Assembly: GCF_009687845.1 (NCBI RefSeq)
Contig: NZ_BLAD01000037.1
Span: 1 to 64,000, forward strand
DNA: 64,000 nt
Origin: Acrocarpospora corrugata
GTDB lineage: Bacteria > Actinomycetota > Actinomycetes > Streptosporangiales > Streptosporangiaceae
Reading direction: 5' to 3'
Shown one piece after another: positions 9,013 through 17,953 of this stretch (position 1 is the first letter of the stretch; each line of letters opens with the position of its first letter). Position numbers and translations under genes: made by a program. Below the pieces are notes generated by a model. It worked only from the letters and a program-made list of their open reading frames with translations. It did no database searches and was not told the origin of the DNA.

Positions 9013-12000
9013 ATGAGGCTGCACCGGCTGCGGATCTCGGCGTTCGGCTCGTTCCCCGGTGTCGAGGAGGTCGATTTCGACACCCTCGGCGAGGCCGGCC
9101 TGTTCCTCATCCACGGCCCCACCGGCGCCGGCAAGACCACCGTCCTGGACGCCGTCTGCTGCGCTCTGTACGGCGTGGTGCCCGGCCTCCGCAACAGCGC
9201 CAGGACTCTGCGCTGCGACCACGCCCCGCCGAACCGGGGCCCGGAGGTCCTGCTGGAGGCCACCATCCGGGGGCGGCGGCTGCGCATCCGGCGCTCACCC
9301 GCCTGGCTGCGCCCCAAGCTCCGCGGTCAGGGCATGATCACCGAGAACGCCAAGGTCATCGTCGAGGAGCTCAAGGACGACTGGGTCGCCCTCACCACCC
9401 GCCTGGACGAGGCCGGCGACTTCATCGGCGGCCTGCTCGGCATGAACCTGGACCAGTTCGCCCAGGTCGCCATGCTGCCCCAGGGCGAATTCGCCCGTTT
9501 CCTCCGTGCCGACGGCGAAGACCGGAGGAAACTCCTGGAACGCCTCTTCTCCGTCCGCCTCTTCACCGAGGTCGAGAAATGGCTCGCCGACCGCCGCCGC
9601 GAGACCGGCCGCGAGGAGGAGGCCCTGCGCCAGGAGGTCCACGCCGCCGTCAACCGCATGCGCGGAGCCGCCGGCGACACCCTCCTCCTCGAAACCACGT
9701 CCGACCCCGAAGCCGACCCGCTCACCTGGAGCTCCGGCCTCCTCGCCGCCGCCGAGTCCGCCGCCCGCGACTCCGCCCAGGTCTGTGCGGCGAGCGAAGC
9801 CACCCTCACCGCCGCCCGCGGCCGCTTCGACCAGGCCCGCGCCCTGGCCGAACGCCGGCACCGCCACGCCGACGCACTGCTCCGCCGCGACGAACTCGAA
9901 TCCACCGCCGAGGAACGCGCCGACCTGCAGACCCTCCTCGCCGAGGCCGCCGCGGCCGACCGCGTCCTCCCGCTGATCCGCCAGCACGACCAGCGCACCG
10001 CCCAGGCCGACGCGGCCACCGCCGCCGCCGAAGCCGCCCGGGTGGCCGACGTCGCCCCAGACCAGCTGGCCACCCTGGAACAGGATCACCGGAACGAGAT
10101 CGCCCGACTCGTCCAGCTCGAACCAGAGGAAACCCGCCTGACCGGCCTCCGGGCCGCCCGCGCGGAAGCGGCCCAGGAGCTCCTGTCCCTCGAAAAGACC
10201 GAACAAGAACTCAACGACCGCCTGGCCGTCCTCCCCGACGACCTCCAGGAGGCCGAACTCCGCCTCGCCACCTCACGCCACGCCGGCACCACCCTGCCGA
10301 TCGCCGAATCAGCCCACGAAGCAGCGGAATCCACCCTCACCAGCGTCCGCCACCGCGATTCTCTGGCCGAGGCGCTGGCCCAGGCTCAAAGCCGCCGCGA
10401 CACGCAACTGAGCGCCCTCGAACGGTCGGCCCCCCACCTGTTCGAGCCCCTTCCGCTCGCGTCGACCGATATCGGCGATTGGCCTGGGGAGCCGACTCTG
10501 GCCGGATGGCAGCGGCAGTGCCGCGAGGAAGCCGCCCGGCTCCAGGAGTTGAGCGCCCAGGAAGTCCGTCTTGGCGTGGTCCGGGATGAACTGAGGCAGT
10601 CGAGCAGGGAGATCACGCGCCTCGAACAGGCTGACGCCGAGGTTGCGGCGGTGCAGGCCGAACTGCCCGGGACGTTCGCTGCGGTAACGGCTGAATTCGA
10701 TGAACTGCGGTCCAAAGTGGCGGAGATTCCCGCCGCCAAGGCCCGGTGCCAGGCCGCGCGGGGGCGGTTCGACGCGGCGCTCCGGCGGGACGAGCTCATG
10801 GCCGAGCTGGCCGAAGCGGAAGAGGTCCGGCGGGCGGCGACCGACGAGGCGCAGGCGGCGCTGGACCGGTTGCTGGCCGTGCGACAGGCCAGGATCGACG
10901 GTATGGCGGCGGAACTCGCGGCCGGCCTGGTGGCGGGGGAGGCGTGCGTGGTCTGCGGGTCCGAGGCGCACCCCGCTCCGGCCGAGTCCTTCGCGGGTGC
11001 GCCCGATGCCGACGACGAGGACGCCGCCCAGGCGGAATCAGACAGCGCCCAGAGCGCACGGGAGAGCGCGGAAGCCCAGGTGGCCGGCGCGGCTTCCCGG
11101 CTGGAGTCGGCGGCCGACCAGGCGGACGGGGTGTCGGTGGGAGACGCGGAGGCGGCCCTGGCCGCCGAGGAGAGCGCGCTCGCCGACTTGCTGGCGCTGG
11201 CGGCGACCGAAAGCGGCCTGGCGGCGCAGGTTGCGGCATTGCGCGACGAACTGGAATCCGCTCGGGGGCGCGCGGAGGAGATCGGGCGGGCGCTGGCCGA
11301 ACACCGCGCCGCCGCGAGCGCACTCCTGGCCGAGCAGGAAAGGATCGTGGCGCGGCTCGACGAAGCCAGAGGCGACGATTCCTCGGTGACCGAGCGGAGA
11401 GCCCGGATCGTCCGCGTGGCCGACCTGATCGCGGCGGCTGCCGAAGCCGTGGCGAGCGCCGCCGGCGCACACGCCAAACACGACGCCGTCCGCCAGACCG
11501 TGCCCGAAGACCTCACCGAGACGATCGCCGTCCAGGCGCGTACCGAGGCGGGAATCGAGCTCGCGCGGGTCCGGATGACCGCCGCCCGCCAACCGGCGGA
11601 CGCGCTGGACGTCTCCCGGCTCACCGCCGAACTGGCCGATCTCGGCGAGCGGGCCCGCCGGAACGCGGTCGACCTGGCGTCCGCGCAGACCCGGGCCGAA
11701 CAGCTGTCGTCCGACGAGAGCCGGCTGGCCGCGATTATCGCGACCGCCTGCGGCGACGACCCTACCCTGACCGCCAGGGCCGCCCGCCTCACCGGCGAGG
11801 CGGACCGGCTCCGGGCCGCGTCCGCCGCGCTGCGCACCGCCGCCTCAGCCGAAGCGGAACGGGAATCCGCCCACGAAGCGGCCGTACGCGCCGCGCTCGA
11901 CGCCGGTTTCCGCGGGATAGAAGACGCCCGCGCCGCCGTACGGACCGAGGCCGAACGGGCGGTCATGACCGAGCGGCTGAGCGCGCTCCGCGACGAGCAC

Positions 12001-12780
12001 GCCGCCGTCGCAGGGCTCCTGGCCGACCCCGAACTCCTGGCCGCCGCCGCCGAACCGCCCCCGGACCTGGCCGGGCTCGCCGCGGAACGCGACCAGGCCG
12101 AACACGAACACGAGGACCGCACCTCCGCCCGCGACCAGGCCCGCCACCGGCGCGACCAGCTGACCGCGCTCTCCGCCGACCTGACCAGCGCCGTGAAACT
12201 CCGGGTCCCCGCGGAGACCCGCCACCGCCTGGCCCGCCGGATGGCCGAACTCGCCAGCGGCACCTCCACCGACAACGAATGGGACATGGCTCTGTCGGCC
12301 TACGTCCTGGGCGAGCGCCTCCGCCAGGTCGTGGACGCCGCCAACGAGCGCCTCGCCCACATGTCCGACGGGCGCTACCTCCTGCAGTACGACAAACGCC
12401 GGAGCGCCGGCTCCCGGAGCCGCTCCGGCGGCGGTCTGGGCCTGCGCGTCCTGGACGCCTGGACCGGAATCGACCGCGACCCCGCCACGCTCTCCGGCGG
12501 CGAAAGCTTCATCACCTCCCTGGCCCTGGCCCTCGGGCTGGCGGACGTCGTCACCGCCGAAGCCGGCGGCACCGAGATCGGCACCCTCTTCGTGGACGAA
12601 GGCTTCGGCACCCTGGACGAGGAGACCCTGGACGACGTCCTGGACATTCTGGACTCCCTCCGCGAAGGTGGCCGGGCCGTCGGCATCATCAGCCACGTCC
12701 CCGAACTCCGCACCCGGGTTCCCACCCAGCTCTACGTCAGGAAGGCCCGTACCGGCTCGACCCTCACCCTCCGCGCCTGA
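9013..12780 (+). CDS. sbcC: SbcC ATPase subunit
   Basis: A 1255-residue Rad50-type ATPase. Walker A is GPTGAGKTT with lysine at residue 41. Two long Ala/Glu/Arg-rich coiled coils flank the zinc hook CVVC at residues 645-648. The ABC signature LSGGE lies near residue 1160 and Walker B, LFVDEGFGTLDEE, near residue 1193. It drives the SbcD nuclease. Its start codon directly abuts the sbcD stop codon. Length is at the upper end for the family because of the long coiled coils. Confidence 0.95.
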   Translation: MRLHRLRISAFGSFPGVEEVDFDTLGEAGLFLIHGPTGAGKTTVLDAVCCALYGVVPGLRNSARTLRCDHAPPNRGPEVLLEATIRGRRLRIRRSPAWLRPKLRGQGMITENAKVIVEELKDDWVALTTRLDEAGDFIGGLLGMNLDQFAQVAMLPQGEFARFLRADGEDRRKLLERLFSVRLFTEVEKWLADRRRETGREEEALRQEVHAAVNRMRGAAGDTLLLETTSDPEADPLTWSSGLLAAAESAARDSAQVCAASEATLTAARGRFDQARALAERRHRHADALLRRDELESTAEERADLQTLLAEAAAADRVLPLIRQHDQRTAQADAATAAAEAARVADVAPDQLATLEQDHRNEIARLVQLEPEETRLTGLRAARAEAAQELLSLEKTEQELNDRLAVLPDDLQEAELRLATSRHAGTTLPIAESAHEAAESTLTSVRHRDSLAEALAQAQSRRDTQLSALERSAPHLFEPLPLASTDIGDWPGEPTLAGWQRQCREEAARLQELSAQEVRLGVVRDELRQSSREITRLEQADAEVAAVQAELPGTFAAVTAEFDELRSKVAEIPAAKARCQAARGRFDAALRRDELMAELAEAEEVRRAATDEAQAALDRLLAVRQARIDGMAAELAAGLVAGEACVVCGSEAHPAPAESFAGAPDADDEDAAQAESDSAQSARESAEAQVAGAASRLESAADQADGVSVGDAEAALAAEESALADLLALAATESGLAAQVAALRDELESARGRAEEIGRALAEHRAAASALLAEQERIVARLDEARGDDSSVTERRARIVRVADLIAAAAEAVASAAGAHAKHDAVRQTVPEDLTETIAVQARTEAGIELARVRMTAARQPADALDVSRLTAELADLGERARRNAVDLASAQTRAEQLSSDESRLAAIIATACGDDPTLTARAARLTGEADRLRAASAALRTAASAEAERESAHEAAVRAALDAGFRGIEDARAAVRTEAERAVMTERLSALRDEHAAVAGLLADPELLAAAAEPPPDLAGLAAERDQAEHEHEDRTSARDQARHRRDQLTALSADLTSAVKLRVPAETRHRLARRMAELASGTSTDNEWDMALSAYVLGERLRQVVDAANERLAHMSDGRYLLQYDKRRSAGSRSRSGGGLGLRVLDAWTGIDRDPATLSGGESFITSLALALGLADVVTAEAGGTEIGTLFVDEGFGTLDEETLDDVLDILDSLREGGRAVGIISHVPELRTRVPTQLYVRKARTGSTLTLRA

Positions 12781-12845
12781 CCGCGGACGCCTGGCGATCA
12801 GGGTCAGACTTATCTGTCGATCTCGCTAGTGCACAGAGCGCAAGC

Positions 12846-12865
12846 GGTACCCAACCATGGGTGCC
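12846..12865 (+). promoter_or_regulatory. inverted repeat upstream of HopA1-like gene
   Basis: GGTACCCA-ACCA-TGGGTGCC has 8-bp arms with one mismatch and ends 20 bp before the GTG start of the next gene. It could be an operator or an mRNA hairpin. Confidence 0.3.
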
Positions 12866-12885
12866 CGGATCGACGGGAGAACTCA

Positions 12886-14022
12886 GTGCTTAAGAAGACG
12901 AAACGGTCACGCCCTAAAGCGATCAAGCCAGGCCAATCCCTTGCCGATGCGTACGGGTCGGATCAGCTGGACACTACGCCGACGACCACCACGACCACCC
13001 CGCCTGGCAACAACAACACCACGCCGGTGATCGGCCCCGTTCTCACGACCACCACCACGGTGACCCTTCAGGACGACGACTCCACCGAGAGCGGCGAGCA
13101 GGACGACGCGCCGAACACCACGACCGCGTACAAGCCTCGGCCGGTGAACCGGAGGGCGCGTGCCCTGCCGACGGCGCCGCTGGCGCAGAAGAGCGTCGCC
13201 GATCATGAGTTCATCGCCAACGAGTACTACACGTTCTACGACCACACCACGGGTCTCCACAGCGACGCCTACCTGAACCAGGAGACCGATCTCTACAGCT
13301 CCATGAGCAAGTTCGACGGCAGCTACCTCAAAGAGCCGATCAATGTCCTGCAGCTCGTGAAGTACTGCATCTCGGGCCTGGAGCGGAATCTGTACACCCT
13401 TGAGGCGCAGAACTGGGACTCCGACTACGACTCCGGGCTGAAGGACGCCGACTACTTCCACTTCCGCAACAAGAACGTCCACTCCGTCCCCTACAACGGG
13501 GTCGCCCGGCGGATCGTGGTCAACACCAAATCGCAGCAGCTCAGCCTCGGTCTCGTCGACGCGCTGCTCCCACTGCTCGAGCAGGGCAGCGACGTCCGGG
13601 ACAACATGCTGAACATCAAGGCATTCCTGGGAAGCGAACCGCTGACGGAGATCCCCAAGGCCGACAAGATCGTCATCTACTACAACCCTGACGGCGCCGA
13701 CCCCCAGAACGACCGGGTGGGCAACCGGGTCATGCAGACCATCGCCGCCACCATCTCCCGGAGTGACCTCGACCCCAGGCTGGCCCCCTTCTACCAGACC
13801 CTCGTCGACGGCATCGGCTGGGCCGACGAGCAGGGCGGCGCGAGCTTCACCACGATCCGCCAGGCGGTGCTGGAATCCGTCGTCAAAGAGAACGACTTCA
13901 TCGACAACGAGGAGGACTTCTACAACCTGGTCATCCGGAAATTCGCGCAATGGGGCATCGATCCCAACAACACCCACCAGGTGGCCCAGAACAACCCGAT
14001 GCCCGGTCCCCGTTTCACCTAG
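12886..14022 (+). CDS. HopA1-like protein (tentative)
   Basis: I choose the GTG at 12886 because GGGAGA lies 5 bp upstream, giving 378 residues. The first ~100 residues are disordered, with Thr-rich runs (TTPTTTTTTPPG and a later TTTTT) and acidic stretches. The remainder is folded-looking and Asp/Tyr/Asn-rich, unlike its Ala/Arg-rich neighbours. Near the C-terminus the order RRIVVNTK, then KADKIVIYYNPDG, then KFAQWGIDPNNTHQ resembles actinobacterial proteins annotated as T3SS effector HopA1 family, some of which belong to RiPP clusters. That assignment is from memory of motif order and is tentative. No precursor peptide or lanthionine enzyme is visible beside it. Confidence 0.45.
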   Translation: MLKKTKRSRPKAIKPGQSLADAYGSDQLDTTPTTTTTTPPGNNNTTPVIGPVLTTTTTVTLQDDDSTESGEQDDAPNTTTAYKPRPVNRRARALPTAPLAQKSVADHEFIANEYYTFYDHTTGLHSDAYLNQETDLYSSMSKFDGSYLKEPINVLQLVKYCISGLERNLYTLEAQNWDSDYDSGLKDADYFHFRNKNVHSVPYNGVARRIVVNTKSQQLSLGLVDALLPLLEQGSDVRDNMLNIKAFLGSEPLTEIPKADKIVIYYNPDGADPQNDRVGNRVMQTIAATISRSDLDPRLAPFYQTLVDGIGWADEQGGASFTTIRQAVLESVVKENDFIDNEEDFYNLVIRKFAQWGIDPNNTHQVAQNNPMPGPRFT

Positions 14023-14200
14023 AAACGCACACGCATCTCGGCGACGGGGACGACCGCCTCACCCAGGTCGAATGTCTCTACGGTCTCCCCGGCGTCGATT
14101 CGGGCAATTCCCTACGCATGCCTCATCCCGACAGTTGCACTCCACCTCGGCCATCGTGGGTTCCGGTTGACAAGGAATCGTCCCTCAGATGCTCTTTGCC

Positions 14201-14265
14201 GGTGCGGTGCGGTGCGGTGCGGTGCGGTGCGGTGCGGTGCGGTGCGGTGCGGTGCGGTGCGGTGC
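14201..14265 (+). repeat. pentanucleotide microsatellite (GGTGC)13
   Basis: Thirteen perfect, uninterrupted copies of GGTGC. The unit is not a multiple of three, and perfection over 65 bp implies recent or ongoing slippage. It lies in a convergent intergenic region about 180 bp past the HopA1-like stop and 150 bp past the SMC-type gene stop. Confidence 0.98.
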
Positions 14266-14314
14266 GGGTGACTGTGGCGTCCACACCTCGGCGAGGAGTT
14301 CGACAACCTGCCGC

Positions 14315-14402
14315 TGCACGGTGACATCGAGCGTGGTGGCCAGCTCGCCGGCCTCTCATGCACGGTGACGTCGAGGGCGGTGGTCGGCTCGTCGGCCGCT
14401 CT
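14315..14402 (+). repeat. 44-bp imperfect tandem duplication
   Basis: Two adjacent copies, each beginning TGCACGGTGAC, start at 14315 and 14359. They differ at several positions and lie between the microsatellite and the end of the SMC-type gene. Confidence 0.75.
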
Positions 14403-14414
14403 TGCGGGGTGGAG

Positions 14415-17366
14415 TCAGCTTGGGCGGGTTATCCATGGGGCGAGGGTGCGGACTCGTTCGGGGTGGCGGTCGTTGGCGATGATTATGGGCGGGTCGTTGT
14501 AGGGGGTTGTGTCGGAGGAGCGGCGGAGTTTGATGTATTGGCCGCAGGCGTCGATGGCGTAGGGCTCCATGTCGTCCTGGAGTGCGCCGATTACGGTGAT
14601 GCCGTAGGTTTCGCCGATTCGGCGGAACAGGGAGACGGCTTCGCGGCGGTGTTCTTTGCCGAGGTTGCGGCCCAGTTCGTCCAGGACGAGGGTCAGGTGG
14701 GTGCCGCCGGAAGAGGCGATGGCGGCGGCGCAGACCAGTTTCACCGCCTTCTCGTCCATGAGGGCGGTGTTGGCGCGGCGGTTGTAGGGGACGTAGGACT
14801 GGGCTTCGCCTCGGCGCCATTTGGGGATCACCCGCCAGGACCAGCGCTGTTCGGGGTCGGCGGGAGCGGCGGGGACGGGGAAGTCGAGGGTGGCGCCGTA
14901 GCCGCCGTAGTCGGTGTCCAGTTTTCCGAATTCTTCGGATACGCGGGTGAGTCGTGCCCTGATGGCCTCGGTCAGCGCGGCGCGGTGCACGGTGGTGGAC
15001 TGGGCGGCCTCCTCGGCGCCTCTGGTCGCGGCGGACAGGTCGCGGCGGCGTGAGGTTATCTGGGTTTCGATCTGCCGGCGCTGGTGGCGTTCGTATTCCT
15101 CCTGGGCGCGGAGGTAGGAGGCGAGGGAGCCGCACAGGGCCGGAAAGGTGGCCAGTTCTTGGGCTGAGCGGCCACTGCGGCGTTCCTTGATGAGGAAGTC
15201 GAGTTCCTCGGGCGTTTCGTCGGTTTCGGTGAAGGTGGCGCGGAGGGCGGCGTCGAGGTGGCGTTCGGCGGTGCGCCACCATTCGTCGGCGGTCAGCGGG
15301 TCGGCGGTGGTAAGCCAGTCGCGGGCCACGTCCAAGGTGTCGCCCCATTCCTGGGCGAGGCCGGGAAGGTTGAGCGTGTGGCGCTCTTCGGCCACCTGGG
15401 CGGCGTGTAGTCGCGCCTGGTCGCGTTCGGATTCGAGCCGCTGGCGGCGGCCGTCGAGGCGTTCGACTTCCAGGTTCCGGGTTCTGGCGCGGAAGTCGAG
15501 GGCGCTGACCTCCTGCTCGGCGGTGTCGAGGATGGGAGTCAGCTCGCCGATCGCCGCCTGCAGAGTGGTGAGCTGTTCCCGCTGGGCGGTCAGCCGCTGG
15601 TGGATTCCGGCCAGCCGGATGGTCGCGTCGGCGCCTTCGACCCGGCGTTTCGCCGCCGCCACGCCGTCCTCGGCCTGGCGGACGGCCTGGACCGCCAGAT
15701 CCTGGGCGTCACGCGCCCGGGACAGGCGCTGCTCGGCGGCCTTGATGCGGGCGTCGCGGCCGGTGACCGCGTCCTCGAAGGCACCGATCACCGTCACCCC
15801 GGCAGGGCTCACGAGGACCGATCCTGGCAGGTCCGCCAGCGCCTGGGCCGCCGCCCGCATGTGTCCTGAGTCGACGATCACCGCGAGGTCGTGGGGCCAG
15901 CCGCCGGGCGTCGTCAGGGTGTCGTGGGCGTGCTCGGCGACGTCGAGAGCGTCCAGGAGGCTGGCCGCCGGGAGACCTGCCGCTGCCAGGGCCTTGAGCT
16001 GCGCGGCGGCGGGGCCGTTCTCGGCCTCCTGAAGGGCGGTCTCCGCGGTTTGCGCTTCGCGGTCGGCCACGCCCTGGGCTTTGAGCGCCTCGTTGAGGCG
16101 GTGCCGGGCGTCGGCGAGTTCGGCGTTGGCCGTGGGCAGGTCGCGGCCGTCGGACTGGCGCTGAAGGTCCTCAAGGACGGGGATCTGGGCGCGGAGTTCG
16201 TCGGCGGTGTTCTGGACGACGGCGCGTTCGGTCTCCAGTTTGCCGGCGCGGACCTGGGTGGTGGCCAGTTCGCGGCGGGCGGCGGCCAGGGCCCGGTCGA
16301 GTGAGTCGTCCTTCAGGCCGCTGATCTCGGTTTTGATCGCCGCGATGGCGTCGGAGGCCGTGTCCGCCGTGTCCTGGTGGGCGGCGAAGTCGGTTCTGAG
16401 ACCCTGGTCGCGGTCGGTGGCGTCGACCAGTCGGCGGGCGAGCCGGCCCCGCCAGCAGCGCAGCGCCTCAGCGAGGCGTTCCCTGGCCTGGTCGCGGCGG
16501 TCGAACGTGCCGAGCAGCGCGGCCGATTCCGACTCGAACTCGCGCAGGCGTTCCTCGGCCTGGGCGGCGCGGACGCGCCTGGCGTGCTCGTCGCGACGGG
16601 CTTCGCGTTCCTGGTCGAGTTCGGCGTCCAGGCCGGTCAGTGCGGCGATGGCTTCGAAGATACGCTCGGGGGAGATCTCGTTCAGCGGCTGCGAGAGCAG
16701 GTTCGTGGCGACCTTGCTCCGGACCGACGTGGACAGGAACGACACGCAGCGGACCCGATCGCCGTAGAGCACCCGGGTGAGGTCCCGGGCCACCACGTCC
16801 CGGCGTCCCGCGCTCTTGGGCAGTTCGGCCCACACCTCGTCAGCTCTGCTGACCCGGTCGGCCTCGGACGCGGCCTTCGCCAGGAGCACCCCATCCGCCC
16901 AGCGCACTTCCAGATGCGGAGCCTCCTGGTTCACCCGCACCCATACCGTGATCGGCAACCCCGCCGACGGCACGTCGAAAACACCGACGATGTATCCGTG
17001 ATCGGCGCTCGCCCACTGCTGATCACCCTGCGCGGCCAACTCCGCGTTGAACAACAACTCGGACACCGCCTTCGCCCCCGACGCGAACCGCCACTGCTCG
17101 TCTCCGAGCAACGCCGTGATCGCCGCGATGAACGACGACTTCCCCGCCCCATTGGAGTCCTTGGGCCCCGCCCCCGCCACCACGATCAACGTCCCCGGCA
17201 CCGTCGGCACCGGATGCGTCGACAACCGAGAAATATTGATCGCCTGCACAGCCACCAACACCCGATCCCCAACAACGTTCTCCGTCACCGTGGGAGCAGA
17301 AGGGGCAGCGACCTCAACCCCCGCCAGGGCAAGATCGACGGCCGTCGCTGAGGTATCCATCACCAT
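14415..17366 (-). CDS. SMC/MukB-like ATPase (condensin-type)
   Basis: A 983-residue protein with SMC architecture. Walker A is GPKDSNGAGKSS with lysine at about residue 76. Coiled coil runs from about residue 250 to 480, a ~90-residue globular hinge-like segment follows (GWPHDLAVIVDSG inside it), then a second coiled coil to about 790. The C-terminal ATPase lobe has Walker B LTLVLDELG (about 891-899). Where the ABC signature LSGGE is expected, the sequence reads ALMDEKAV (about 868-875), so the motif is degenerate. It is shorter than MukB and JetC. It is the last gene of a four-gene overlapping operon with kleisin-like and winged-helix-like genes. A role in DNA loop extrusion, chromosome organisation or plasmid restriction is inferred from this arrangement. 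Confidence 0.72.
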   Translation of the reverse strand: MVMDTSATAVDLALAGVEVAAPSAPTVTENVVGDRVLVAVQAINISRLSTHPVPTVPGTLIVVAGAGPKDSNGAGKSSFIAAITALLGDEQWRFASGAKAVSELLFNAELAAQGDQQWASADHGYIVGVFDVPSAGLPITVWVRVNQEAPHLEVRWADGVLLAKAASEADRVSRADEVWAELPKSAGRRDVVARDLTRVLYGDRVRCVSFLSTSVRSKVATNLLSQPLNEISPERIFEAIAALTGLDAELDQEREARRDEHARRVRAAQAEERLREFESESAALLGTFDRRDQARERLAEALRCWRGRLARRLVDATDRDQGLRTDFAAHQDTADTASDAIAAIKTEISGLKDDSLDRALAAARRELATTQVRAGKLETERAVVQNTADELRAQIPVLEDLQRQSDGRDLPTANAELADARHRLNEALKAQGVADREAQTAETALQEAENGPAAAQLKALAAAGLPAASLLDALDVAEHAHDTLTTPGGWPHDLAVIVDSGHMRAAAQALADLPGSVLVSPAGVTVIGAFEDAVTGRDARIKAAEQRLSRARDAQDLAVQAVRQAEDGVAAAKRRVEGADATIRLAGIHQRLTAQREQLTTLQAAIGELTPILDTAEQEVSALDFRARTRNLEVERLDGRRQRLESERDQARLHAAQVAEERHTLNLPGLAQEWGDTLDVARDWLTTADPLTADEWWRTAERHLDAALRATFTETDETPEELDFLIKERRSGRSAQELATFPALCGSLASYLRAQEEYERHQRRQIETQITSRRRDLSAATRGAEEAAQSTTVHRAALTEAIRARLTRVSEEFGKLDTDYGGYGATLDFPVPAAPADPEQRWSWRVIPKWRRGEAQSYVPYNRRANTALMDEKAVKLVCAAAIASSGGTHLTLVLDELGRNLGKEHRREAVSLFRRIGETYGITVIGALQDDMEPYAIDACGQYIKLRRSSDTTPYNDPPIIIANDRHPERVRTLAPWITRPS

Positions 17367-17953
17367 TCACCCACCACACGCAGTCCCCGTCCTCCGAGGC
17401 AAAAAGCAAACGCGGAATGCTCCCGCACGTTGACCTCCTGGTTCTGTCGGTGCGACGGCCCGCCGTAGATCAAGCCATCGACAACCAAGCCGACGCGTTC
17501 GACCACCCCGGCGCATGGGGCGACAGCGCGGGAAATCCTCCCGCCGCTGGGCAGGGTTGTGGACTGCGAGCGACCTGGCTCTCGGCTGGTCGCGCGGGGA
17601 GTTTCGCAGCTGCCGGTCAGGGTTGTGGAGGACGGACCATCCGGCTTTCGAGTGGTAGTGCGGGCAGTTCTGTAGCTGTTGGGCGGGGTTGTGAACTGCG
17701 AACGACCCGGATTTCGGGTGGTTGCAGGGGGAGTCCTGCCGCTGTTGGGCGGGGTTGTGGACGGCGGACCATCCGGCTTTCGGGTGATTGCGCGGGCAGT
17801 CCCGTAGCTGTCGGGCGGGGTTGCGGACTGCGAACGACTCGGCTGTCGGGTGGCTGCGCGGGGAGCTCTGCAGCTGTTGGGCGCGGTTGTGGATCGCGGA
17901 CCATCCGGATTCGGCCGGGGATCTTCGGCCTTCCAGGCCAGAGTGGATGTCAT
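17360..17953 (-). CDS. Pro/Ser/Thr-rich 22-residue-repeat protein
   Basis: A 197-codon frame that starts inside the stop codon of the upstream gene (ATGA overlap) and ends 7 bp inside the next gene. This is exactly how a translated member of this operon would sit. Residues about 5-140 are six 22-residue repeats built around STTPPNSxRTxxATTRxP, with alternate copies more alike. The remaining ~55 residues are not repetitive. No known domain was recognised and the repeat region looks disordered. It could be a flexible linker subunit. Alternatively the 66-bp repeats expanded in a formerly short intergenic gap and translation is incidental; the period being a multiple of three and the preserved frame favour translation. 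Confidence 0.5.
   Translation of the reverse strand: MTSTLAWKAEDPRPNPDGPRSTTAPNSCRAPRAATRQPSRSQSATPPDSYGTARAITRKPDGPPSTTPPNSGRTPPATTRNPGRSQFTTPPNSYRTARTTTRKPDGPSSTTLTGSCETPRATSREPGRSQSTTLPSGGRISRAVAPCAGVVERVGLVVDGLIYGGPSHRQNQEVNVREHSAFAFCLGGRGLRVVGEW
17550..17945 (-). repeat. 66-bp tandem repeat, six copies with 132-bp super-period
   Basis: The anchor GGGTT (CGGTT in the last copy) recurs at 17554, 17620, 17686, 17752, 17818 and 17884, exactly 66 bp apart. Copies 1, 3 and 5 share a GCGARCGAC segment, while copies 2, 4 and 6 share GCGGACC or GACGGACC. The array therefore probably grew by duplication of a two-unit block. Confidence 0.9.

Larger units (their letters stand above)
14023..14414. 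other. non-coding interval with repeats and a possible gene remnant
   Basis: A 392-bp gap between two convergent genes. It holds thirteen GGTGC copies (14201-14265) and a 44-bp duplication (14315-14402). On the minus strand 14019-14111 reads as 30 codons ending in ETFDLGEAVVPVAEMRVRF and a stop, preceded by an in-frame stop. This could be the tail of a decayed gene or chance. No other structure was seen. Confidence 0.5.

Noticed and set aside
7921-12780. SbcCD as part of the SMC-type defence candidate
   Set aside because: It is the standard housekeeping repair pair on the opposite strand with its own promoter region, separated by the HopA1-like gene and the repeat gap.
14201-14265. CRISPR array
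   Set aside because: The units are 5 bp and contiguous with no spacers; it is a microsatellite.
17550-17945. CRISPR-like or iteron array
   Set aside because: The 66-bp copies are contiguous and imperfect without spacers, and the period is coding-compatible.
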